From Circinella umbellata (Eukaryota; Mucoromycota; Mucoromycetes; Mucorales; Lichtheimiaceae): a DNA stretch of 64,000 bases. Each line of letters opens with the position of its first letter. The first letter of the stretch is position 1. The notes beneath the pieces were generated by a model, which ran no database searches, had not been told where the DNA came from, and saw nothing but the letters and a program-made list of their open reading frames with translations. Made by a program: the position numbers and the translations under genes. This document shows, in pieces, positions 25,325 through 37,388 of the stretch. The stretch spans positions 806,001-870,000 of the forward strand of contig JAIWNF010000006.1 in NCBI GenBank assembly GCA_025093555.1, read 5' to 3'.

Positions 25325-25590
25325 AGAGAGAGAGATATATAGACGTGCTCAAATACGTAAAAAAAAAAAGAAATAGTTACAAAGATGCATCAAGAACAAT
25401 CGTACGTATAAAAATAATTTATTAATCAATACGTATTTTGATACAGTAAAAGATATACAGTGGTGAGCTGAAGTATTCAATATATGCACATTCTTGGAGA
25501 AAATTTCATAGTATCCATTAATTTTCACACCCCTTTATTTTCACAAAAAAAAATGGAAAATGGCCCTATGAAATTAACGGGGATCCTCTG
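24753..25590 (-). mobile_element. Pogo/Tc1-like inverted-repeat element with transposase fragment
   Basis: Ends CAGAGGATCCTCGTTAATTT and (reverse complement of the right end) CAGAGGATCCCCGTTAATTT, flanked by TA (24751-24752 and 25591-25592). The 838-bp element carries on the minus strand a 42-codon frame (25169-25041) starting MTVTKSNVGLTAEQYSILAE and ending in a stop. It resembles the N-terminal helix-turn-helix of pogo/CENP-B-type transposases, but the rest of a transposase is missing. A poly(A)-(GA)n microsatellite lies inside (25287-25337). Homologous arms occur at 56525-57119 and 57898-58543. Confidence 0.8.
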
Positions 25591-25701
25591 TAATACGTGA
25601 TAATTCTTAAAAGTCGAGCTACGCGTGAGAAAAAAGAAGAAGAGTGATATACATTTATTAATTAGATTGTTTATGTTTGACATACATGCTAGAATAGTCT
25701 A

Positions 25702-28466
25702 TTAATAATGAAAATGTTTGCTTATGTTGATAATACTTACCAACTGGTAGCCATTATTATTGTTTCTTGATCTTGGTGGATCATGATGTGAATTACTATT
25801 ATTATAACTATGGTCATCGATTTTAGGAAGTGGATGGTTTCCATCATGTAGTGAGTACGGTGGCGGTGCTGCTGTGCTATTAATATCACCACTATTCGTG
25901 CTATCTGAGCTAATTCTCTGTAAAGAAGTTGATGCATTCTCGACTTCTGTTATATTGACGGCTCCATCGTCTTGCTGAGCTGTGTCTTTTCTTTTTCTTC
26001 TTTTAATACATACTAGAGCTACTAGAACAAGAACAATCTATATATAAATGTTTGCCAGGTTTTGGGTGAGAAATCAAAATAACACAGGAATATGTTCTAC
26101 TCATATAACACGAAGTAGTTCATTATTTTGGGTAAAAACCTCAAAAACGTAGAATAATATTCCCACTTCTTTATACGAAATACATACCAACCCAATTACT
26201 AAACCTACAACGGCACCTATTATTGACCCTTGTTTTTCAAAAGGAGAAACATAGTCATCAATATCAACATCCGGGGGTGGATAGGCAGGACCTTTCACTG
26301 GTGGTGTTGGCTCTATTCCATCAATATATGTAACCCACTCCCATGTCCTTGTATCAAGAACCCAAGTGTTATTAGTAGCTTGGTGATTATAATCATTCCC
26401 AAACATAATAAATAAGTAGGACGATACTAGTAATGCTATATTAGAAAGTAAAAATTAGTTAAGTAAAAAAAAGCGCTGCTTATAACGTATAATATAATTA
26501 GTGACAAAAGTATATTATTACAATTACTAAAATGACATTTATAAATTAATATATATATATATATATATATTACCAGAGTGGCCGTAATGTCCATGAATAA
26601 TTGCAGAATCTTTATTGTTTGGATCTTGATAACCAAGTCTTCTATATTCCCATCTCATGGTTATTGTGTCGAGTATATAGAAAAAATCTTCAACGGCTTC
26701 ACCGTTTTCTAATTTATAAAAAAATACAAGATATAATATAAAATTTAGTGTTTAATGAACAACATCATTTCATTATTGTATGTCTGCATACCTGGATTCA
26801 AGCCACCGAATAATACAATTTCATTTGTCTTTGGAACTATATATGTTATGTATTACTAAAAGTGTTACAATTTGAAGGAGAAAAAAATATACAACATAAG
26901 TATATCTTCTTTTCTTACTTAAAGTTGCTGAATGATAAATTCTTCCTGTAGGATAGATATCTTTATTTGTTTTTCTATATTTCCAATTATTGTTTTTTAT
27001 ATCATATGTAATAATCTCTTCATACATTCGTACGGCATACGTATTCATGTCTTCAAAGGACTTCGCATAAAATTCAGACCCCTCCGAGCTGGGGGACAAA
27101 CCACCAATAAAATATATGAAATCATTGTTTCCATATACCGCCTTATGAAACTCCCGTTTATATATATGCACATAATTAGTTTCTCTTGGAATTGTAACAT
27201 TCCAAAGAGGTGTCTGATACTATCATATATTAGTAAATAAAAAAAGGTTTCAATAATCATTAGCATTACATCTTGCTTCACTAAAAATGTAGTTCTCTTT
27301 CATATCAGATGTTCTCTTTTTTTTTTAGAAAAAAATATAATTGATTTATACATACAGAGGTATTATAGAAATACAATTCCTGTAACAGACGCGGACTCCT
27401 TTCGTATGTGGTTTTTTCATCTCTGGTTTAAATTATAAACGAGCATTAGTAATTATTGTACGTTTATACATATATTAGATCGCTTAACTGAAATATTATA
27501 TTATCATAAAGAAATATTCAGTAATACTATGAACTTAATACAAACCTAATTCCACTATAAAAATAAGCAACGTTTCCATCACTATCAACAGCTGCAGAAT
27601 GACCATATCTATAATAAAATAATTATGTCTATTTAATATCTTATACGTACGGGTTTACTAAATTAAATTTATGATTACTTACGATTGTGTGAGCATAAAA
27701 CGATCTCCATCTTCCGCCCATGTCTTATTGGCAGTATCATAAGCTCCCGAATCATATCGTGGTGGTTGGGACTCATTACCAACGCCTCCATGCATTATCT
27801 GGTATGATCATTTTTATTTTCATTTATTAGTATATATATCCCTTTCAAAAAAGTGCTTTAGGTATCCCTTCTATAGAACTTACAAGTTTAGTTTGATTGT
27901 TTCCTGTAATTGCTGACAAGGTGAAATGTTTATTTGGACCAGCACCTGTGCCGTTACCTACTAACTTCCATGAGTTTTGCAACTCATTCAAAGACTTGGA
28001 TTGAGTTAAATTAAGAGAGTAAAATATTTTAGTGGCGTTTTCTCCGCAACCATCGTCTTCCTGTGTATCATTGCTACTACTACTGTCAGGGGATGTTTTT
28101 TTGTTCTTGCTGTCTTTATTTTTATTATCACATGATGTATTTATAGGTTGTATATCTCCTCCATAGCAATAAACTGTTGCTTCGGGCCACATATAAGCAC
28201 ACTCTAGTATACAATTTTTAATAACATTAAACAATTATAAACATAAATAAGAAGAACAGTTCTAGTGAAATCATAGTATTGTGTTGTTATGTATAAGATT
28301 TTCACATATGATTATGATAATACGTAATAAGAGTCTAGACAATTATTTTACCTGTGTAGGTTCGAGGACTTAACCAAGTTGACTGAACGTTCATAATTGC
28401 TACCAAGAGTAATAACAATTTCAATAAAATTATTGTTTGAAAAGAAGGTCCATAATAGCAAATCAT
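25702..28466 (-). CDS. Kelch-repeat type I membrane protein
   Basis: Ten exons: 28466-28352, 28203-27884, 27798-27683, 27608-27546, 27422-27356, 27213-26919, 26836-26792, 26708-26574, 26435-26188 and 26037-25702. They stay in frame across nine short introns and give about 579 aa. Residues 1-29 are a signal peptide with a Leu-rich core (LLKLLLLLVAI). The ectodomain opens with a Cys pair (ECAYMWPEATVYCYGG) and carries Kelch-type blades (IMHGGV, FIYFIGGL, GRIYHSATL, EIVLFGGL, YGHS, then a Tyr/Trp strand). Near 457-479 a membrane segment (IIGAVVGLVIGL-IVLVLVALV) ends in a KRRKRK stop-transfer signal. The cytosolic tail has PPPYSL, a PPxY-type site. This layout recurs in fungal surface Kelch proteins. 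The last exon is uncertain: reading stops at 25702, but a good GTAAGT donor at 25740 could splice on to one more exon. Confidence 0.8.
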
Positions 28467-29497
28467 ATTTATTATGTAAAGTGTAAAAGAGAAAGAAAAA
28501 CCAAAAATTAATTGCAGAAAATATCGTTTTTAGTGTGGTATTCAATGCAACACAGTAAATTCTTGGTACGACAACACTAAACTCTAAAACAAACTGTTCA
28601 GTAATACAGAGCTGACTGTAACGTTTATGTCATATAGTTTTTTGGTAATGTTCAAGAAATAGCTATTGCTAACAGAAAAATAGACATTATACAGACATGC
28701 TCTTTACTAAAAAAAGCCAAAAAAAAAAAGCTGATTTTACGATAATAATAGAATTTTGCGTAGTCAATCTGAAAGAAAAAAATGTACATGTTCTTAATAC
28801 AATATATCCATCTTTTGCCGTGTAACATGGGCACTCCAGTTAACAGTGGCTCAGCAAAAAGATACTCTACTTATCTAAAGACTTTTCACAAAAATAAAAC
28901 GCTGTTTCTAAAATTATAATAAATATGATCGACCTATCCTAATTAACATATATAAATTACAACAGTCATAAATGAGAAGACAGAACAGTATCTTTTTTTT
29001 CGTATAGAAAAAACAGTCTACATTGTTGTTAAATGTAATCGCTCCTGTATACACATTGTAGCTCTATCCATCTCCACGTAAAACTTAAATTTGTACTGTT
29101 TATGTACGTATAGATACCTAGTATTAATTATATAGAGGAAAATGCTAGATTACTCAGCTTTAGTGTATACTATGAGTTGCAATTAAGAAGAGCAATTATT
29201 TGAAGTGATGCTGCAAGTATGTCATTGTTCCATTTCTTCTTTGTTTCTTCTCTTCTTTCATGCCAGACATTGTATTACAAAAGTATAATTTCATGTGATA
29301 TACATCTTCCTGCACATAATAAGTAACGGGTATGAAAAAAAGTGCTTCGCCACATAACGACACAAAGTTTGATCTCACGTTATCTGGATTTCTTTAGAGT
29401 AGTGTGTCAATGATGATGATCTAGTACAAAAGTGATAAACTTCGTCTTTACAAAAGGTTAGATTTTTTTTTCACCCCACAACTTTTTTCCCGAGTAT
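28467..29497. other. Upstream flank of the Kelch gene and intergenic DNA
   Basis: No gene recognised; AT-rich with short homopolymers. Confidence 0.45.
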
Positions 29498-29761
29498 ATG
29501 AATCCAGTGTTTATTTTAGCTTTTTTTCCTTTACATCCAAAAGATGAAAACAGAAAATTACATAACTTCAGTGCCGATGAGAGCTGTTTCGATCGAGAAA
29601 ACATAAATGAATTTTTTTATCGATTAGTAATACGTAGCAATATTTTTTTAAAAGATTTACGTAATGTAAAATCAAACATTACATTGGATGTTGTGAAGAT
29701 TTTTTTTATCCTTACATATCTCAATAAATGGAAAGAGAGAGTGAATGTAAATTTTTTGTAA
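29498..29761 (+). other. 87-codon open frame, unrecognised
   Basis: The frame reads as ordinary protein (PLHPKDENRKLHNFSADES, INEFFYRLVIRSNIF, TLDVVKIFFILTYLNKWKE) rather than low-complexity noise, and starts with ATG. No partner exon or family was recognised. It may be a fragment of a dead gene next to the hydrolase pseudogene. Confidence 0.25.
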
Positions 29762-29775
29762 GAAACTATTAAAAG

Positions 29776-30940
29776 TTATATAACTAACTCAAGTTTATAC
29801 TTGAATCTGACCACCATGAGGATATTTCCTTGTATAGAATGATAGATAAGGTAAAATGTCAACAACAAACCAATGTCCAAATATGCAAATCCAAATATAT
29901 CTCCATGATAACCATAGAGGGGCTTTCTACGCTTTTGGATTGGAAAATGAAATATATATTCTGAATAGATAATAGTAGCCACACGTTGATTGAATATAAC
30001 ATATATCGTAGGTTCATAGATACCGGATTCCCCTATCGAACCACATCTAAGCATCGTAAAGCCGTTTTCTACTGCTTGTAAACTGTTACTTTTACTGTGA
30101 TATATATCATATATAAACATGTTTAGTTTTATATGTGGACCAATAATTAACAATATAGACCAATAGTTTTTTTTTGTTTTACCCCATGTCGATGAAGGCT
30201 GAAGCATCAAGTCCACATTATTTTCACTAGCTTGACGGATAAACCAAGGGAAATTATAATCAAAACAAATCGTGCCTCGAATATCGGTGTATTTAAAGAT
30301 TGTAATTTCGGTCGAAGGCTCCTATATTTATTTATACGCAATGCATATATATTTATATATATTGAATCGTACGATGTTGATTTTATGTTGTAGAAGGAAA
30401 GCTTACATTATAACAACACACAACAATCGGTACAGGATGAGCCTTTTAATAGTCGATCTTAACTTCAAAGTTGAGTGAATTCACAACCATCTTGTTTTCT
30501 GTAAGATCATTGTTAATGTGGTCATTATAAGTAGTAACACGGTAGATATTATTTTTCTCGGCATATCTTAGAATACTGGTAATCAAAGCACTTTATTGCT
30601 CGTAACCATTTGTAATGACTGTATATTCAGACCATACAACGAATTTTACACCAGACTATTATATTATTAAACACATGTTAACGATTCGCCTTTTATTTTC
30701 GCTTTTGTAGCACACGTATATATAATATTACTTCTACAAGTTTGGCTGTACTGTTAAACCAATGATCATGATTGTTTTGTAATTCATTATTGATGCCACC
30801 ACTACCTATAACACAGCCCACATGAACAGTCTGACATGAACAGTCTGGTAACGTAATCAGGATATGCAATTTGAAAGAACGAACCGGGGCGAATGCTAAT
30901 CAGTCCACCTCTAGACATAGATAGTACTGTCAATCAAGCT
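29776..30940 (-). pseudogene. Carbon-nitrogen hydrolase (Lnt/nitrilase-like) pseudogene
   Basis: In order on the minus strand: a hydrophobic lead-in (ISIRPGSFFQIAYPDYV), HWFNSTAKLVE, then after an intron VKFVVWSEYTV with the nitrilase-type Glu, a segment ending KAHPVPIV with the Lys block, then after an intron (acceptor TATAG) IRGTICFDYNFPWFIRQA with the nucleophile Cys, DLMLQPSSTWG, and LQAVENGFTMLRCGSIGESG. These are the E, K and C catalytic blocks in the order of apolipoprotein N-acyltransferase-type proteins found in fungi. It is broken by two in-frame stops (after GYEQ and after KIDY) and a 14-bp tandem duplication at 30820-30847. The C-terminal part (29776-30216) is still open. A dead gene with recognisable splice sites. 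Confidence 0.85.
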
Positions 30941-31259
30941 GTATAATATGTTGCAGGATGTAATATTAGGCAGGACCGTGTCTCATACTTGTTCTTCTTC
31001 AATACCAACGTTATCATCACTGTGATCATTAAGAAACGGCTCGTTGAGTAACAGTATTTATAGTAGAAAGACCCACCAGTGTAAATTCTACCAGAACTGA
31101 ATGATTCGTTGTAAACAAAGATTAAGTTGTACCATTCCATCTCTATAATATTGTTGCCACTGCAGCATTTTCATTTTTATTATGAACAATCCATTTTTTA
31201 TACCATGACGCGAAAAATAGGTCAAAAAGAAAAGAGAAAAACCACATGATCTTTCTTTT

Positions 31260-32560
31260 TGTATAAATATCCCCCTCCTTCTTTTTTCTTCACTTTCTTT
31301 TTCTACTTCACTCGCCCCCCCCCTTTTTTTTTTAGCTTCACCTTCCCAGCGCCGCTTTTTTTCTACTTTATAACTTTATCCATTGGGTACTTCAAGAACT
31401 TGTGGGCGAAGGTCTCTGGGTCATTTTCGTTTGGTTATTGCTGCCTATTTTTTGGTACTCTTTGCTCTAGGCGCCGCTTGCTACTTCTATTGGTTCCATT
31501 TTCCGTGGTTTTGCCTTCGTTCATTCCTTGCACTTGTGGTTTCACTCATTTATTTTTCGTCATGTTGCATTCATTGCGCACAATTATTATTGCAAATTAT
31601 TTATCATTGGGTCCTTTTTCCGCTTCAACGTTGTCACAAAGGCCTAACTTTCGGTTTGTTGATTCCCTCGTCTGCTGGTTTCTCGTTCGCGACATCTAAT
31701 GTGTGAACCTCCTATTATGGTCAAGAAAAAAAAGAAGAAAAGTTCCCTATTAAATACTTTAGCTAGTATAAAGTATATGGGTATGAAAAACTTGCACCTC
31801 TTTATAGTCACATATATGACACTCCTGCAGTAATAGTTCTTGATTTAAACCTTGGATTACACTCTTGGGCTGATATATTGAGGGTAAAGTTTATTTTCAT
31901 ACCATGTCATGTTGACTCTGTGTCACACTCAAATGCATTGCCAGCTGTGCTTGCTGCTGAAATTGATCTTTTGTATGAACATTGCGCAGCAACGTACTTA
32001 AGTGCTAATGCTGCCAAAATTTTGGCTTATGTTCAACATCAAAATGACCATTCATCTTTCAACGCCTGCTGATGCTAATAACAATGCTTTTGTTGTGTAA
32101 TCATTGAAACATGGCGTCATTACTTAAAAGCACCGTAATTTAAGAAGATAACTTTTCTCCTTTTACAAGAAGTATCTATTGTGACTCCATGTAAAGACTG
32201 CTACTCTATCTATTAAAGAAATCGGTTCTCTTCCACAGTATGTTAATCAATGTTTTCTGTACATCGATAACCATCTACAAGACGTTCAGCAAGAAAAAAC
32301 CTTGGTTACTTACGGTGCCACTTTTACTACCCAATTAGTTTGTACGTTGTTTTCCATGATGACCACATACCTGCAGTCCATGTCCAAGTAACATGCTTGT
32401 CTGTTTGATATTCAAAAATTATTCTCATATAAGACCAACAATTATTACTGACGTTACCATAGCAGTAGACATGAATATGTTTTCCGTGTAGTCAATTCTT
32501 TGACAATTAACACTGTAATTCATTGATATTCATCCAGGTAATTTATCAAAAAAAAAAGAT
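31260..32560 (+). pseudogene. Decayed plus-strand coding region, unrecognised
   Basis: Several protein-like plus-strand stretches follow one another: 31383-31706 (hydrophobic then KGLTFGLLIPSSAGFSFA), 31878-32072 (CHVDSVSHSNALPAVLAAEI, YLSANAAKILAYVQHQND) and about 32190-32390 (KEIGSLPQYVNQCFLYID, TYGATFTTQLVCTLFSMMT). Stops and frame changes separate them. Base composition is higher in G+C than the flanks. The hydrophobic piece may be a chance reading. No family was recognised; a transposon protein is possible. Confidence 0.35.
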
Positions 32561-32950
32561 TGTCACGTATTATGCGATGAATCTATTACTAACAATGATA
32601 TTACTTCTTTTTTTTAGACATGGGCCTGATTTCATATCAAGGACATAGATGAATAGAAATGACAAGTTGATCCACTTCATTTTCTGCTTTGCTTTTTGTT
32701 TGGAAATCTTGTTTTTTGCCAAATCTTGCACAGTGGCTAAAGAGAGCAGAGAGAGCGCGAAATAAAAATCATAGGCTTCGGTTGGAAGGCAGGGCCGGGC
32801 ATGGGCGAACAGTTCTGCTGTTCGTAATTTGTTCTAAGGCAAACAACACTATATGCCATCGATATTCATCCAGGTAATTTATCGAAAAAAGTGATTGTCA
32901 TGTATTATGCGTTGAATCTACTACTAACAATGATATTATTTCCTTTTTTT
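32510..32950. repeat. Pair of ~105-bp direct repeats flanking a ~230-bp insert
   Basis: The first copy (about 32522-32622) and second copy (about 32858-32950) share GATATTCATCCAGGTAATTT, ATTATGCG(A/T)TGAATCTA and ACTAACAATGATATTA in the same order and spacing, with scattered mismatches. The stretch between them (about 32623-32857) is less AT-rich than its surroundings and contains a 62-codon frame of no recognisable kind. Confidence 0.7.
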
Positions 32951-33625
32951 TTGAACCACTTATATAATGTCTATGACAAAAATAAGAATGTACATAAATA
33001 TTATTACGTTGATTTAATCCAATTACTGATTAAATAGGTGGTAATTATACTTAATGCAAAGCTAAGGAGCAAAGGAATATATATATATATATATTGTCAA
33101 TCTTGATCCAATGCTACTTATACCCACTAAGTACTAAAATGGTATATCTCGCTTGAACTGTTATTGTTTTTGAAAAAGATACAAGGTTTCTTCCGCGTAA
33201 ATTAGTAAAAAAACACATCCAGATACTATCGAACGGCATTTTCCAATTGAAAGATTTTTTCTTCGTGCCAATGTATAATTATGAAAATTAACCTTTCCCC
33301 TCATTGTTGCATTACTATCCCCTTATCCCGTTACCAAATTTTCATTTAATCTATGGAAAAAAAGTTCATAACCTTTTCCTTTTTTTCGTTTTTATTACAG
33401 GTAGCGTATACATGAATTATTTTCGTCTTTTTTTTTAAGGTGTATGTGAGTATGTCGGGGCATTTTTATTGCTATTTTGGTTTAAATGGATGATGTAATT
33501 TATATTAGAGAATAAATTAGAATCTATGAAAAGTTTTAAAAAAAAGTATGAGGATTAGTATTATTTTTTCTTCAACTAATAATAACAGTAGTTCCATCCA
33601 CTCATTTCTTTTTCTTAATTAATTT
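32951..33625. other. 3' flank of QCR1 and intergenic DNA
   Basis: AT-rich, no gene recognised; it contains an AT dinucleotide run near 33080-33095. Confidence 0.5.
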
Positions 33626-35460
33626 TTACCTGTTGTATGCCATGTTACCGCGGACACGGCCATAATCAGTCATAGCCTCTACAGGGCCAAGACCAGCAGC
33701 TGCCAATTCTTGATCCCAAATGTATTTGTTACCAGTAGCATAGATATCCTTGACAGTGATCTTGTTAAGAGTATCCTTCAATTCAGCAGGCGACAAGCGC
33801 TTACCAGAGGCAAGAACTTGGTTACCAATATCTTGAGCAACAGCACTGGTAGAGTCCAACTTCAACAACAAGTTACTAGTAACTTGTCGCTTAGCAATTT
33901 CAACTTCACTTGGAGTAACGGTAGTTGAAAGACGGTTCCATTCCTTTTGGAAAAAGTGAATGAAATCATCCAATTGAGGACGGTTTTGGGAAGCAAAGTA
34001 AATACCGAACAAACCGGTATCCTTGTAACCCTTGTTGAAAGAAACGAAGGAATCAGCAAGGTGGTTTTGACTAACAACAGCAGACAAACGAGAAGTCAAG
34101 TTGTTACCACCGGTCAAAGTGCGATCATAGGAGCCAATGATTTGTTGCATAACCAACAAGTTGAAATAGTCAGAGCTCAAATAGGGAGCACCTTCAACAG
34201 CATAGGCAATATGAGCACGAGGTAAAGTATCGTCACGAATACGTACTTCAGAACCAGTGAAGGCAGGCTTATCGTAAACGGCTTCAGCACCAGTTTCTAA
34301 TCCACCAAACACCTTTTCAGCGTCACGAACCAAAGCATCGTGGTTGACATCACCGGAACCAACAAGAACCATACGGTTAGGAACATAGTTTTCCTTTTGG
34401 AAAGCAGTCAAGTCCTTGGCGGTGAAACTTTCGACGATTTCCTTGTAACCTTCAACAGGGCGACCAAGAGATTCACCCATGAAAGCAGTAGCGTAAAGAT
34501 GTTCGAAAACGGTCAAAGCTTCGTTCTTCTTGACAGCTTCTTGTTGCTTCAAAACAGAAGCACGAGCTTGATCCAAAGTAGCATCATTAATTTGATTGCT
34601 TTGGACAGCATCACCGAGAATTTCGACACTTTGGGAAACGTTAGATCCCAAAGTGGTTGTAGCAAAGAAAGTTTGTTCCTTTGAGGTGGCAGAGGTGGTG
34701 ACACCACCAAGCTTTTCGAGAGAAGCATTCTTGCTCTAATATTATAATAAATCAATCACTCTTGTTATTAGTTACCTCCTTCTTTTCAGTTCACTATATA
34801 TATCCATTTCCCTCTCATATTTTAATTCGTATTATTTTTTTTTTCGTTCGTTCATTCATTTCGCGATATCGATATATACCTGAACAGTGGCGTGTTCTAA
34901 AAGGTTAGCAACACCGTGAGTTTGCTGAGTTTCCAAACGGGAACCAGCTTCTACCCAAACACCAACAGTGGCAGCACCAGCACTTGGGTTTTCTTCAGTA
35001 GCAATGGTGAAGCCGTTAGGCAAAACAGTAGTACGGGTAGCAAGACCTTGCTTAGCAACGGTTGCCAAGGGACGAGCGAGCTGTAGATAATAAATAATAA
35101 TTTTTTTGACATATCATAAACGGATCGAGAATCAGTAAAGAAAAATATTAATTAAAAAAATATTTCTGTATCAATAATTCCAGCCTTTTTATTTTTCTAA
35201 TCGTTCATTTTCGGTCGTAATTGTTGTAATTGTTTCCATTATCGTAAAATTCTCGAGTTTGTGTGCAAAAATTAAAATAAACAAAAAATAATAATAATAA
35301 TCGCGTGTTGTACTTGCTGAGGACATCGAAAATTAAAAAAAAAAAAAGAGGCTGGAAATATTGATACTCGTGGTTTTTTGTATATAAAATATTTATTAAA
35401 TACCTGCTTGCCCAAACCAGCACGGGTTTGAAGGGTATTCGACAATAGTCTGGATGCCAT
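33626..35460 (-). CDS. QCR1: Cytochrome b-c1 complex subunit 1 (core protein 1), M16 family
   Basis: Three exons, 35460-35404, 35080-34880 and 34735-33626, all in phase 0, give 455 aa. Core 1 and MPP-beta belong to the M16 (pitrilysin-type) fold and pack on the matrix side of complex III. The N-terminus (MASRLLSNTLQTRAG) has Arg and no acids, as a mitochondrial presequence. The body follows the family closely (TVLPNGFTIATEE, GVWVEAGSRLE, GSEVRIRDDTLPRAHIAYAVEG, GYKDTGLFGIYF). The zinc motif HxxEH is NLLEH here, with the first His replaced by Asn and the following loop shortened, as in yeast Qcr1. The protein should therefore be a structural core subunit without processing activity. Length matches yeast Qcr1 (457 aa). 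MPP-beta is the alternative but is argued against by the lost His. Confidence 0.92.
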
Positions 35461-36704
35461 TGTTATATTTATGTAAATGAAGAGAGTGAGGGGGGGTCGA
35501 GGGCGTGGGGGTGGACAAACAGTACAACGAGTGGGGGCTTAATTATTTTCTCTCCCAAAAGTGTTTATCGCCACGCGAAATTTGGAGGGGGTTCGCCAGC
35601 CGCACTTTGGCACAATTTGTTCGATGTCATCAAAAAAAAGTGACTTAATTATTTTTTTTTCCTACTTAGGACAAAAACTAGCATTAATTTTGTTGATAAG
35701 AAAATCATGCTTTTTTTTTTCTTTCTTCCTTTGATGATTTATTATAAAGTTGATCGCTACAACCCCATTTCGTATACACGCAAAGATAGATTTTATTATT
35801 GAAGAAATCAATGTCATCAAACGAATCATGGAATAGATTACGTGTTACTTTCTTTTACAACTGTTGTAGTTTTTGCAAAAAAAAAAACCTTACTTTTCCA
35901 CGATATAAATGTCGCTTCTATACATCATCATTAAATCACTATATTACATACAAATATTAATAGACGTATGTTGTTTGTCTTCGTTAAAAAACTAGCCAAT
36001 TATTGTGGTGAGAGAGTGGTTATTATGAGCTATTATCCATCAGATTTTCTCAAACAATAGTTATTTGAATGTGATGACCGACTTCTGTAAAACTGGTTAG
36101 CAACACGAAAAATCCTGTATAATAGAGCTCAAAATAACACTATACAAATCCTTAGTAACATATAGAAAGATTAAGTAAATGCCCATATTTTAAAGGTTTA
36201 TGTCATCTGGATATATGTACATTGAAGATAGGTGCTATACTTTTTTATCCAGTGGATCGAATTATCCCAACCATATCCCAATTATCAGAGAATAACATTC
36301 TCATTTAACACCGAGCTCTGTATAATACATTTATCGCTTCATAGCTTTATTCCCAATTGAAGTCGATTGTATCTATATAATGATAATGATGGTTCTTATT
36401 TGCTGTACAAGATCAGCTTATAAATAATCAATCATCTCAGTCAACTACATCCAAAAAAAAAAGTGCGAACGGTAGTACTATTTACATGAAAAGATTTTTT
36501 TTTAGAAAATAACCAATAAACTATTCTGTTTTGATACATTTGTTGGTAATCTCTTTAAAGCATTGAAAAGAGAAAATAAGCTATATGTAAAATATGAGAG
36601 GCTATATTACCTTCCAATAAGCGAATGAAAAATTGTATTTCTCGTGCGTACAACTCGGTTCTCAACTCTGGCGTCTATTTAAAAATTGCAATGTTTTTAA
36701 AAGC

Positions 36705-36708
<4 letters not shown>

Positions 36709-36764
<56 letters not shown>

Positions 36765-36773
36765 TATATATAT
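36709..36773. repeat. Compound microsatellite (CT)n(CA)n(TA)n
   Basis: About 19 CT units pass directly into CA and then TA dinucleotides. Confidence 0.95.
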
Positions 36774-37353
36774 GCGCAAGAGGCAAACAAACTGAGCCCG
36801 TCTTAGGGAAACGTAAAATAACAAGGTGTTGGAGACTTTCAATAATTTGGTATATACATATGTGGTTTGTATAAATAGTACCTGAAGAAGTATGCTTTAC
36901 TTTTTTCTTCTCTTTGTACATATGCGATAATTATTATATAAACATAGAGATGCAATGATTTATTTGAGTATAGCTATTTGCTCTTTTCTTTTTATTATGT
37001 TTTTCCTTCTGTCTTACACAAATTACTATATAATATCCAGTCACCTTCATCTCTCCTTAACCAAAAAAGCTTCCACCTCTACCTAATCTTTACAAACATA
37101 AATATATATATATGTTATATGTATAGCAGAAAAAGGTTAAATCAACGATCGCTACGCGGTATCTATGGAAACTAGTTACATAATCATCAGCGCAAATCAA
37201 ACATGCATGTTTTTGCTATGAAATTGGGTTCCAATAGTATGAAGCTAAGCTAATGTGCTACGTATTAAAGCTTTAGCGGGATTGGAACGGTCGAATGCCT
37301 TATGTATTACTACAAAAGATGATATTACTTAAAAACAGCAACAGCAAATTAAG

Positions 37354-37388
<35 letters not shown>

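Noticed and set aside
31383..31706. 107-codon hydrophobic frame as a membrane protein gene
   Set aside because: Stop-free partly because of T-rich sequence; no splice partner and overlapping frames are equally open, so it is only kept as part of the decayed region.
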